From contig WRCR01000170.1 in assembly GCA_009783865.1 (NCBI GenBank), forward strand, positions 1 to 7,903: a stretch of 7,903 nucleotides of DNA, given 5' to 3'. Made by a program: the position numbers and the translations under genes. The notes under the pieces are model-generated. The model was not told the DNA's origin. It was given only the letters and a program-made list of their open reading frames with translations, and made no database searches. Below are positions 1 to 6,398 of the stretch, in pieces. The DNA is from Planctomycetaceae bacterium. GTDB lineage: Bacteria; Planctomycetota; Planctomycetia; Pirellulales; Thermoguttaceae. The number at the start of each line of letters is the position of its first letter. Position 1 is the first letter of the stretch.

Positions 1-55
1 GTGTAGTTCTCCGATGAGTAGTAGGGACACAAGAGGGGCGAGCTTACGCCAAGTG

Positions 56-75
56 CGGCGGGCATATGCCCGCCG
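56..75. repeat. Perfect 20-base GC-rich palindrome
   Basis: The half-site CGGCGGGCAT is followed immediately by its exact reverse complement. It resembles REP-like intergenic palindromes. A related but diverged hairpin, with CGGCG and CGCCG arms, sits at 188-205. It has no T-tract and is therefore not a standard intrinsic terminator. Confidence 0.6.
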
Positions 76-87
76 GTGGAATTACCC

Positions 88-187
88 AGGTCTGACGCAT
101 ACAATTTCTGAAGCGGCATTGTCGATTGAGTTCAGAACCGCCATTATCGAACAAATCATAAAAAGTAATTTTTGATGCGTCAGACCT
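88..187. repeat. Perfect 13-base inverted repeat bounding a 74-base core
   Basis: AGGTCTGACGCAT at 88-100 is exactly inverted at 175-187. The AT-rich core holds a second small inverted pair, TTCTGAA near 105-111 and TTCAGAA near 131-137. The arrangement resembles the terminal inverted repeats of a MITE of about 100 bases. No coding potential is credible inside it. Confidence 0.55.
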
Positions 188-205
188 GCGGCGTAAGCCC
201 GCCGC
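188..205 (-). other. GC hairpin just past the recJ stop, possible 3' stabiliser or terminator
   Basis: GCGGCG at 188-193 and CGCCGC at 200-205 form a 6-pair stem around a 6-base loop, starting a few bases beyond the recJ TAG on the minus strand. No run of T follows in the transcript direction, so a factor-independent terminator is doubtful. Transcript-end protection is an alternative. Confidence 0.35.
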
Positions 206-208
206 TCG

Positions 209-2011
209 CTACTGCCTCTGCCAATCGAGCAGATGCAACTCCGGTCTGCCGTTGAAATCGTTAATCGTGACCGTGAACGCAATATCCAGCGGCGTATCCA
301 GCGGCTGCATTTCCTCAATCCAATGCTTGCGATTAAAAGCAACCCCGCGAATACGTGCTTTTCCTTGTACGAACTCCGCAGAAAAATGACTGCCGTCCAT
401 TCCTATCATCCTGACATTGTCCAGCGAAACGTTTCGCGCCGCAAACACCGGACGCGGATTGCCGCTGCCGAAGGGTGCCATATCCGAAATCTCATGCACC
501 GCCTTCGCCGTAAAACAACTAATAGGAAACTCTCCGTCAATAAACAATTCGCCAACCCGCTCTTCTTCAGGAATTTCACGCCTCGCTATGTCGCAAAGCC
601 GTTCCCGAAATTCGGCGATGTTCTTGTTTTCAATCGTCACGCCCGCAGCCGCGCTATGTCCGCCGAAACGCACAAACAAATCGCTGCACCGCTCCAATGC
701 CTCGTAAAGATTAAAACCCGTAACACTGCGGGCTGAACCCACAGAAACCGACTCGTTCCCCATTGCGTCTCTGGAAAACACCACCACCGGCTTGTAAAAC
801 TGCTCGGCTATTCTGCCGGCAGCAATACCGATAATTCCGCGGTGCCAGCCGATTCCTTCAATAACAAATGCCGGCTCGTCTTCCACTTCTTTTACCTGCT
901 GTGTTATTTGATGAACAAGTTCGTTTTGAAGTTTTTTTCGGCTGGTATTGAGTTTATCAAATTCCACTGCCAAATCTTTTATTCGCCGGTCATCATTACT
1001 GATAAGAATTTCAGCAGCAAGTTGTGCTAAACCAAGCCGTCCAACGGCATTAAGACGCGGCGCAATCTGATAAGCGACAAATTCTTCGTCCAACTTTTTC
1101 TTTTCCCGATTAAACTTTGCGGTTTCAAGCAGTGCTTCGATTCCTTTGGATACCGGTGCTTTTGAAAGAAGTGCCAAACCGGTGCGTACTAACGCTCTGT
1201 TTTCGTCTTGCAGCAAAACAAAGTCGGAAATTGTCGCAAGCATCGCAAAAACGAGGATTTCCCGTTTCAATTCCGGCGGCAGAATTTTTTCGGGTGAATG
1301 TTTCGCCGCTATTTCGGCAGTCCGCATCGCTACTTTCAGAGCGACACCTGCTCCGCAAAGGAGGTGAAACGGATACTGTTTTGCTTCCGCCAGTTGTTCT
1401 TCCGAAAGCGAAGCAGGCGAAACAATAGGACCGCCGACAGCCGGATAGCGGACTAACTGCGGATGTACTATTACTGCCGCATCGGGCAGAACCGCTTGCG
1501 GAATGTGGTGGTCGGTTATCAGCAGTTCAATGCCGTTCTGCTTTGCGTGTTCTGCTTCTTCAATGCTGGTGATACCGCAGTCAACCGTAATAATAACGTC
1601 AACGTTATCTGCTTTGAGTTTATCGATGGCATCGGCATTCAGTCCGTATCCTTCATCAATCCGCGAGGGAATGTAGTATTGTATATTTTTTGCGCCGAGT
1701 TGTTTCAGAGTCTTGTAAATAATAGCGGTTGCGGTAATTCCGTCAACATCGTAATCGCCGTAAACGGCGATTGTTTTGCCTTCGATAATGCGCTGGTATA
1801 AAAGTTCGGCAGCGGCGGTGCAGCCGGGCAACTGACTCGGACTGCGAAACGATGTTTTGAAATCAGGATGGAGAAAAGCGGGAACCTCTTCCGGCTTTAC
1901 AATTCCGCGTGCTGCCATGAGCATTGCAACGGGTTCCGAAATCCGTGCGAATCGAGACACCGCACGGACTAAATCTTCGTCAACTTTTCGGAAAACCCAG
2001 CGTTTTGACAA
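209..2011 (-). CDS. recJ: Single-stranded-DNA-specific 5'-3' exonuclease RecJ
   Basis: RecJ degrades single-stranded DNA 5' to 3' in the cytoplasm, using manganese or magnesium, in recombination, base-excision and mismatch repair. The 600-residue protein is of normal length. It shows the DHH phosphoesterase motifs GDYDVDG (85-91), VDCG (143-146) and TDHH (166-169), then SDF near 262-264. These are followed by APRLNAVGR (318-325), the DHHA1 part with GWHRGIIGIAAGR (388-400) and FGGHSAAAG (449-457), and GSGNPRP (515-521) in the C-terminal part. The start is TTG: a TAA stop lies two codons upstream in frame, and this start keeps the conserved N-terminal KRW. No clear Shine-Dalgarno precedes it. 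It begins 11 bases after the rpmG stop on the same strand and so is probably co-transcribed, perhaps translationally coupled. About 20 extra residues (roughly 190-212) lie between the HPQ stretch and LCGAGVALK. Confidence 0.96.
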   Translation of the reverse strand: MSKRWVFRKVDEDLVRAVSRFARISEPVAMLMAARGIVKPEEVPAFLHPDFKTSFRSPSQLPGCTAAAELLYQRIIEGKTIAVYGDYDVDGITATAIIYKTLKQLGAKNIQYYIPSRIDEGYGLNADAIDKLKADNVDVIITVDCGITSIEEAEHAKQNGIELLITDHHIPQAVLPDAAVIVHPQLVRYPAVGGPIVSPASLSEEQLAEAKQYPFHLLCGAGVALKVAMRTAEIAAKHSPEKILPPELKREILVFAMLATISDFVLLQDENRALVRTGLALLSKAPVSKGIEALLETAKFNREKKKLDEEFVAYQIAPRLNAVGRLGLAQLAAEILISNDDRRIKDLAVEFDKLNTSRKKLQNELVHQITQQVKEVEDEPAFVIEGIGWHRGIIGIAAGRIAEQFYKPVVVFSRDAMGNESVSVGSARSVTGFNLYEALERCSDLFVRFGGHSAAAGVTIENKNIAEFRERLCDIARREIPEEERVGELFIDGEFPISCFTAKAVHEISDMAPFGSGNPRPVFAARNVSLDNVRMIGMDGSHFSAEFVQGKARIRGVAFNRKHWIEEMQPLDTPLDIAFTVTINDFNGRPELHLLDWQRQ

Positions 2012-2022
2012 GTATTACCAAC

Positions 2023-2193
2023 TTATTTTTTCTTTTCGTTGTGAGTTGTATGTTTGCGCAACCGAGGACAGTATTTACTCAATTTGAGTTTTTCGCCGCC
2101 CGGTTTTTTTCTAACGGCGTAATTATAATCGCCGGTTTCTTCGCAAACTAGAAAAACGGTTTCTGCTTTTTTCTTACTTTTTTTTCCTGCCAT
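2023..2193 (-). CDS. rpmG: 50S ribosomal protein bL33
   Basis: This 56-residue gene was found by translating the minus strand upstream of recJ. bL33 is a small basic protein of the large ribosomal subunit near the E site. The sequence has a lysine-rich start, then VCEETGDYNYAVRKKPG, LKLSKYCPRLRKHT and a lysine-rich end. This matches the family pattern CEETG...NY...KKYCPRxRKHT, and the length is typical. Only one cysteine remains at each half-site (C17, C42), so it is the zinc-free form. The ATG is preceded by AAGG eight bases upstream, a weak ribosome-binding site. It is the first gene of an rpmG-recJ pair. The neighbours often seen for rpmG (tRNA-Trp, secE, nusG) are absent. The 235 bases up to the divergent moxR hold promoters and no other gene that I can see. 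Confidence 0.93.
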   Translation of the reverse strand: MAGKKSKKKAETVFLVCEETGDYNYAVRKKPGGEKLKLSKYCPRLRKHTTHNEKKK

Positions 2194-2227
2194 TGTTTAA
2201 ACCTTTTTTGTTATTTCTACAGTATAC

Positions 2228-2237
2228 TTTCAATAGG
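2228..2237 (-). promoter_or_regulatory. Candidate -35 region for rpmG-recJ
   Basis: On the minus strand this reads CCTATTGAAA, matching the extended -35 pattern seen before the other genes here. A TATACT hexamer lies just downstream, but too close to be its -10. The -10 at normal spacing (ACAAAA) is poor and would give an almost leaderless transcript. The position of the real promoter is therefore uncertain. Confidence 0.3.
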
Positions 2238-2353
2238 CGCAACTTGTTCTTGGCTCTTCCGAAAATTTCTCCGCAATCTACGGGCATAATTTTACATCGG
2301 ACGGAAAAAGATGCAAGCCCCCTGTATGAGAAGTGTAGTATTTTTTCACCTTT

Positions 2354-2385
2354 CCTATTGTATTTATATTTTAACCGATTAAAAT
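2354..2385 (+). promoter_or_regulatory. Candidate sigma70-type promoter of moxR
   Basis: TTGTAT at 2358-2363 and TAAAAT at 2380-2385 are separated by 16 bases, and CCTA immediately precedes the -35. Predicted initiation is near 2392, giving a leader of about 37 bases before the moxR ATG. No Shine-Dalgarno is visible in that leader. Confidence 0.55.
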
Positions 2386-2428
2386 ATCTCTGTCTTGTTT
2401 TATTCTCGTCACTTTACCGAAAACAATT

Positions 2429-3475
2429 ATGTCCAACGATACACTTATACTGAAACTTCAGGAAGCACGGCAAAAAGTACTCGAACAATTATCGCAGGTC
2501 ATCGTAGGACAGACCGAAGTAATTGACGAACTGCTCATATCGGTCTTTTCACAAGGACATTGTCTCCTCGAAGGCGTACCCGGTCTTGCGAAAACATTGA
2601 TGGTCAGCACACTTGCGCAAACGCTCAATCTCCGGTTCAGCCGAATTCAATTTACACCGGATTTAATGCCCGCCGACATTACCGGTATCGACATCATCGA
2701 AGAAGCCCGCAACGAAGCCGGTAACGTCAGCCGTTATTACCGCTTCCTCGAAGGACCCCTTTTTGCTAACATGATTCTCGCTGACGAAATCAACCGGACA
2801 CCGCCTAAGACGCAGTCCGCTTTGCTGGAAGCAATGCAGGAACATCGGGTGACCGTCGGTCGAAGCCGGCACGTCTTGCCGGAACCGTTCTTCGTTCTCG
2901 CAACGCAGAACCCGATAGAACAGGAAGGAACCTATCCGCTGCCGGAAGCACAACAGGATAGATTTATGTTCAAGGTTTTTGTGCAGTATCCGTCTTTCGA
3001 TGAAGAATTGGAAGTCGTTCAGCGGACAACTTCGCTGTCGGCAAGCGATATTAAACCGGTGCTTGAAGCGGCGGAGATAATCGAGTTGCAGAAAATTGTT
3101 CGGCAGGTACCGGCTGGAGACCACGTCTTGCGTTATGCACTTGCATTGGTGCGGCAGACGCGGGTCGGCGAAAAGAAAGGCATACCGGACTTCATCAAGG
3201 AATATGTTGCTTGGGGTGCCGGACCGCGGGCAGTACAATATTTGATTCTCGGCGGAAAAGCACGCGCCTTGTTGAACGGACGAAGTTATGTTACTTGCGA
3301 AGACATTCAACAGTTAGCAAAACCGGTGCTGCGGCACCGTCTTGTGATGAGTTTCCTTGCGGAAAGCGAAGGATTGACAGCCGACACCGTTATTGAAGAG
3401 TTACTCAACAAGACACCGGTGTTTGAAGACGACTTATTGCGGGACCCAAGATTTCAGGAATTGTTCGCGGCGTGA
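2429..3475 (+). CDS. moxR: MoxR-family AAA+ ATPase
   Basis: MoxR ATPases are cytoplasmic AAA+ machines that usually act as chaperones maturing partner proteins with von Willebrand factor A domains. The 348-residue protein has Walker A EGVPGLAKT (48-56), the MoxR signature FTPDLMPADITG (75-86), Walker B MILADEINR (115-123), sensor 1 ATQNP (158-162), an arginine finger in QQDRF (R178) and sensor 2 GAGPRA (R267 region). It ends in the usual lid domain, so it looks complete and active. The start is the first in-frame ATG after a good promoter and gives a normal N-terminus. Unusually, the DUF58 and von Willebrand genes that normally follow are missing: a hairpin terminator comes seven bases after the stop, then an unrelated methyltransferase. 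The partner must be elsewhere in the genome or lost. Confidence 0.95.
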   Translation: MSNDTLILKLQEARQKVLEQLSQVIVGQTEVIDELLISVFSQGHCLLEGVPGLAKTLMVSTLAQTLNLRFSRIQFTPDLMPADITGIDIIEEARNEAGNVSRYYRFLEGPLFANMILADEINRTPPKTQSALLEAMQEHRVTVGRSRHVLPEPFFVLATQNPIEQEGTYPLPEAQQDRFMFKVFVQYPSFDEELEVVQRTTSLSASDIKPVLEAAEIIELQKIVRQVPAGDHVLRYALALVRQTRVGEKKGIPDFIKEYVAWGAGPRAVQYLILGGKARALLNGRSYVTCEDIQQLAKPVLRHRLVMSFLAESEGLTADTVIEELLNKTPVFEDDLLRDPRFQELFAA

Positions 3476-3481
3476 CTATTT

Positions 3482-3505
3482 AGCCGGTACGCCGGCTCTT
3501 TGTTT
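3482..3505 (+). terminator. Probable intrinsic terminator of moxR
   Basis: AGCCGG (3482-3487) and CCGGCT (3492-3497) form a perfect 6-pair stem around the tetraloop TACG, followed by the T-rich tail CTTTGTTT. It starts seven bases after the moxR stop. The tail is broken by C and G, so efficiency may be moderate. The diverged copy at 6038 has a G-T pair in its stem and no T-tail. Confidence 0.6.
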
Positions 3506-3546
3506 CATATTGATTTCTTACGAAAATTATGCGACAATGGACGGCA
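3484..3546 (+). repeat. Direct repeat, left copy, upstream of the methyltransferase
   Basis: Aligned by eye with 6038-6102, about 51 of 63 positions match with one two-base gap. The first 33 bases match at 29. The block contains most of the moxR terminator stem and the whole methyltransferase promoter. Read on the minus strand, it contains a short ORF from 3508 to 3476 (MKQRAGVPAK then TAG), which parallels the mini-ORF in the other copy. Confidence 0.65.
3502..3538 (+). promoter_or_regulatory. Candidate promoter of the methyltransferase gene
   Basis: GTTTCAT (3502-3508) is followed one base later by TTGATT (3510-3515), a 17-base spacer and GACAAT (3533-3538). Initiation near 3545 would give a leader of about 50 bases. 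The same architecture, including GTTTCAT one base before the -35, recurs at 6056 and 7559. Confidence 0.55.
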
Positions 3547-3597
3547 TGAATGCGAAACAGCAACTAAATTAGCATGTAATTTGCGAAACATATAGAA

Positions 3598-5955
3598 ATG
3601 CCGTCTAAAAGCGAATCGACTTGGAAACTTCAAGTTAAAGACAAGTTTTTTGGCAAATTTAACGTATCGTTTGACGAGAAATGGATTGACCTCATCGTTG
3701 AACCGATTGCGGACGGGCTTTTTGCGCCGTTCCTCTGGGCGGAATCAAAGAAAGACGTTTCCGAAATATCTAAAATGTTCGCCCAACTACTGCTGACAAT
3801 CAAGCCGATTTACGATGAAGGAAAAAAAAATCTTCCGAAATATCTTGGAGTTCACGATAAGACGAAAATATGTTTCGTTGAGTTTTATCATTTCCTTCCG
3901 CTCTTCACACTTAATGATTTCGACTGGACGGAGAAACCCTCGAATGTTTCAAAGAAGACCGAAAATTCCGTTGCAAACTTTCTGTTCCCAAAAGAAAAAA
4001 TCGACAACTCACCGGTAATTTATGAATTCTGTCTTGCAAGCGAAGAAAAAGAACTCAAAAAGTTTATCAAAGAAAATTTTACTCTTACCGGCGATACCGT
4101 GAAACTGCAAATCACCAAGAACAATTTTTTGCATGTCTATAACCGCTGGGAACAAGATGTACGACCGACTATCAACGCTGCATCAGGAGTACTGTCCCGC
4201 AACAGTTTGATTGATGGCGATTTTTATCTTGCCGACTTGCTGTCGGAAGATAACTTTTCGGTGCATCCTGCGTTGAAGGTTCGCTTGAGCGGAAAGTATT
4301 TTGATATTCTCGTCAAGATGAATGACGAAGCACTTTTCAAACAGGAAATCACTTTCACGGACAAGGGTGCCGCTCACGATAAGTTCTGGACGAAGTATCA
4401 ACGACCGCCGGCAAAAGAATATTGGGATTATATGCTCGACCGGCGTGAATTGCTGGTGCCGCAAAAAGTCCGAGAACAAAAAGGAGCATACTTCACGCCG
4501 CAAATCTGGGCAGAAAAAGCGCAGGAATACTTGGCAAAGGTCTTCGGAGACGATTGGCAAGACGAGTACTACATCTGGGACTGCTGCTGCGGCACCGGTA
4601 ATCTGCTTGTCGGACTCGTCAACAAAGACAACATTTGGGCTAGCACGCTTGACGAACCGGATGTCAATGTCGTTCATGAATTGATAAAAAGCGGACGCAA
4701 TCTTTGGAAGTCACAAGTGTTTCAATTCGATTTTCTCAACGATGACTTCAAACCACTGTCCGAAGGCGGTAAATTGCCGGACGAACTTTACGGCATTATC
4801 ATGTCACCTGAAAAACAGCGTAAGTTGATAATGTTTATCAACCCGCCGTATGTTGAGCCGCGCGGTGAAACAGTCGGCAAAGCAAACAAGAAGGGGTATC
4901 ATATTTCGAACTTTCACACTAGATGCTTGCCGCTCATCGGCAATGCTGCGATTGAAAAATTCGCTCAATTTTTGGCAAGAATGAAATATGCGCTGCCGCT
5001 GTCCAAAATCGGGACTTTCGGAACATTAAAATATGTCAATGCCCCGAATTTCCGAAAGTTTCGTGATTACTTCACAGTGGAATACAAAGGCGGCTTTATT
5101 ATTCCGGCAAATACTTTTGATAACGTCAATGGCAATTTTCCCATCGGTTTTTTGATTTGGGATTTAGAAGCGCAAAAGGGCTTTCAGCAAATCAAAACGG
5201 ATGTTTTCGACAAGGACAACAAAAAATTATCGTTCACAAAACGGTTTTATAAACACGATGAGAAGACGCAACTCATCAATGATTGGGTGCGAACATTTCC
5301 GCAGATAAAACAGCCGCTTGCAACAATAATCGGACCAGCGGCGGATTTTCAGCATCAGCAAAATGTTTGGATTATCGCTCCCGAAACGGATTCCAATTGG
5401 TTTCACTGGCAAATCGGTGAAGAGAATTTGTTGCCGACGGCGGTATATTTTGCAGTCCGACATGTTATTCCACACACATGGATAAACCACAATGACCAGT
5501 TGCTGTTTCCCAATGATGCTTACAAACGCAGCAAACGTTTTTTGCATAATTGTCTGACTTTTGCATTGTTTCACGAAAAGAACAAGATTAAGTCAGCGGA
5601 AGGCATGAATCATTGGCTGCCGTTCAAAGCGCGGGAAGTCAAAGCGGCTGCAAAGTTTGAATCGGATTTTATGGTAAAATTCCTGCGAGAACGTAAATTC
5701 GGTACAGCGGCGCAAGCCGTTTTTAATACCGGAAGAGCATTGTGGGCTTATTATCATCAGCACAATCCGCCGGTCAACGATGCTTCGCTTTACGACATTC
5801 GGGCTTACTTTAAAGGAACGAAGAACGGCAGAGTCAATGCCAAGTCAAGTGATGCAAAATTCACAGAGTTAGACAAAGCACTAAAAGACGCTATGAAAAC
5901 TCTGGCGGATGAAATCAAACCCTGTCTGTACGAATATGGCTTTCTAATGGAATAA
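3598..5955 (+). CDS. DNA adenine N6-methyltransferase, candidate single-chain (type IIG-like) restriction-modification enzyme
   Basis: This 785-residue protein transfers methyl groups from S-adenosylmethionine to adenine in DNA. The motifs are YFTP (298-301) before the AdoMet site, motif I DCCCGTGN (328-335) and the catalytic NPPY (415-418). This gamma-class order, with NPPY, marks an N6-adenine enzyme of the Eco57I-like group. The roughly 350 residues after NPPY should hold the target-recognition region. The N-terminal 280 residues are not methyltransferase. They include FLWAESKK (45-52), where E49-x-K51 after D39 could be a degenerate PD-(D/E)xK nuclease core, as in fused restriction-modification proteins. 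That assignment is inferred. No separate nuclease or specificity gene lies nearby, which fits a one-protein system or an orphan methylase. The ATG has no Shine-Dalgarno but follows a plausible promoter. The gene is bracketed by direct repeats and interrupts the expected moxR neighbourhood, which suggests acquisition. Confidence 0.85.
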   Translation: MPSKSESTWKLQVKDKFFGKFNVSFDEKWIDLIVEPIADGLFAPFLWAESKKDVSEISKMFAQLLLTIKPIYDEGKKNLPKYLGVHDKTKICFVEFYHFLPLFTLNDFDWTEKPSNVSKKTENSVANFLFPKEKIDNSPVIYEFCLASEEKELKKFIKENFTLTGDTVKLQITKNNFLHVYNRWEQDVRPTINAASGVLSRNSLIDGDFYLADLLSEDNFSVHPALKVRLSGKYFDILVKMNDEALFKQEITFTDKGAAHDKFWTKYQRPPAKEYWDYMLDRRELLVPQKVREQKGAYFTPQIWAEKAQEYLAKVFGDDWQDEYYIWDCCCGTGNLLVGLVNKDNIWASTLDEPDVNVVHELIKSGRNLWKSQVFQFDFLNDDFKPLSEGGKLPDELYGIIMSPEKQRKLIMFINPPYVEPRGETVGKANKKGYHISNFHTRCLPLIGNAAIEKFAQFLARMKYALPLSKIGTFGTLKYVNAPNFRKFRDYFTVEYKGGFIIPANTFDNVNGNFPIGFLIWDLEAQKGFQQIKTDVFDKDNKKLSFTKRFYKHDEKTQLINDWVRTFPQIKQPLATIIGPAADFQHQQNVWIIAPETDSNWFHWQIGEENLLPTAVYFAVRHVIPHTWINHNDQLLFPNDAYKRSKRFLHNCLTFALFHEKNKIKSAEGMNHWLPFKAREVKAAAKFESDFMVKFLRERKFGTAAQAVFNTGRALWAYYHQHNPPVNDASLYDIRAYFKGTKNGRVNAKSSDAKFTELDKALKDAMKTLADEIKPCLYEYGFLME

Positions 5956-5969
5956 CATTTATTCACCTT

Positions 5970-6062
5970 TCACCAACCCGCTTCCATCACTCCATAACCC
6001 GCGGCAAGAATCTCAATCGGCAGAAACATCGGTTTTTCCGGTACGCTGGCTCAGTGTTTCAT
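5970..6062 (-). pseudogene. Remnant mini-ORF with an internal stop
   Basis: Reading the minus strand from an ATG at 6062 gives MKH, a TGA stop, ASVPEKP, MFLPIEILAAGYGVMEAGW and a final TGA. Except for codon 4 it would be a 30-residue peptide. The left direct repeat encodes MKQRAGVPAK in the same register, where codon 4 is AGA. The shared MKxRAxVPxK start implies that both derive from one short ORF or element. I do not recognise a family, and the reading may be a by-product of a non-coding repeat. It lies downstream of cas2 on the same strand, convergent with the methyltransferase. Confidence 0.3.
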
Positions 6063-6102
6063 CTTGATTTTTGCCGGAATTTTTGTGAAAATGGACAAGG
6101 CA
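6038..6102 (+). repeat. Direct repeat, right copy, between the methyltransferase and cas2
   Basis: This is the diverged copy of 3484-3546. It retains GTTTCAT (6056-6062), TTGATT (6064-6069), a 17-base spacer and a weak -10, GAAAAT (6087-6092). On the plus strand it would fire antisense into cas2, so it is more likely a relic than a working promoter. It ends five bases from the cas2 stop, where a CRISPR array would normally begin. An imperfect hairpin (6085-6094 with 6103-6110) overlaps that stop. Confidence 0.65.
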
Positions 6103-6106
6103 CCAT

Positions 6107-6397
6107 TCACAAAATCAAGGGACCTTCAGGGTCATAACCTGGTTTCACACCGATGTGTTCCACCTTGCCGTGCCAATCGCTGCCTAAGTGATAGAAGCGC
6201 AAACTGTCCGTCTCCGGGTTCATCTCCGCCGTCAACATTGCCTTCAGTTTCACCAGCATTGCCGGGGCAACTTTGCACTCGAACACCGATTTTTGAACCC
6301 GCTGTCCGTGATTGACGCAAATCTTCGCAATGTGCCGCAACCGCCGCCGCCCCTCCGGTGTTTCCACGCTGACATCGTAGGTTATAAGGACGAGCAT
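6107..6397 (-). CDS. cas2: CRISPR-associated protein Cas2, subtype I-C-like, orphan
   Basis: Cas2 is a small ferredoxin-fold protein. Its dimer bridges two Cas1 dimers in the spacer-integration complex, and some members also cleave nucleic acid. The 96-residue product has the normal length. It shows LITYDV with the conserved Asp8, GRRRLRHIAKIC, the QKSVFEC strand (family pattern QNSVFEC), DSLRFYHLG and the C-terminal PEGPLIL typical of the subtype I-C form. The start at 6397 is set by a strong GGAGGAG site. The reading frame also extends upstream to 6448, inside recA, but that adds unrelated basic residues. One base separates the recA stop from the cas2 ATG (TGA-T-ATG), so the genes are almost surely co-transcribed and coupled. 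No cas1, cas4, Cascade gene or repeat array is within the window. It could serve a CRISPR locus elsewhere in trans, be a relic, or have been recruited to another role. Confidence 0.9.
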   Translation of the reverse strand: MLVLITYDVSVETPEGRRRLRHIAKICVNHGQRVQKSVFECKVAPAMLVKLKAMLTAEMNPETDSLRFYHLGSDWHGKVEHIGVKPGYDPEGPLIL

Positions 6398-6398
6398 A

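Larger units (their letters stand above)
37..203. repeat. Outer imperfect inverted repeat of a nested palindromic element
   Basis: GGCGAGCTTACGCC at 37-50 and GGCGTAAGCCCGCC at 190-203 are inverted copies matching at 13 of 14 positions. They enclose a perfect 20-base palindrome (56-75) and a perfect 13-base inverted repeat (88-100 with 175-187). Nothing in the interval looks coding. The nesting suggests a small non-autonomous element or a cluster of REP-like palindromes inserted just after the recJ stop. No transposase and no clear target-site duplication are visible, so the nature of the element is inferred. Confidence 0.5.

Noticed and set aside
82..342. 86-codon minus-strand ORF at the left end
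   Set aside because: It overlaps the recJ 3' end out of frame and runs through the inverted-repeat region, with no family resemblance.
2194..2428. tRNA or small protein gene between rpmG and moxR
   Set aside because: No cloverleaf or credible coding frame was found. The stretch is AT-rich and is explained by divergent promoters.
2663..3310. 215-codon minus-strand ORF opposite moxR
   Set aside because: It is antisense to a complete MoxR with all motifs and its translation shows no recognisable domain.
5956..6106. Possible CRISPR array downstream of cas2
   Set aside because: No regularly spaced repeats are present and no subtype I-C-like repeat is visible. The only repeat is the one shared with 3484-3546.
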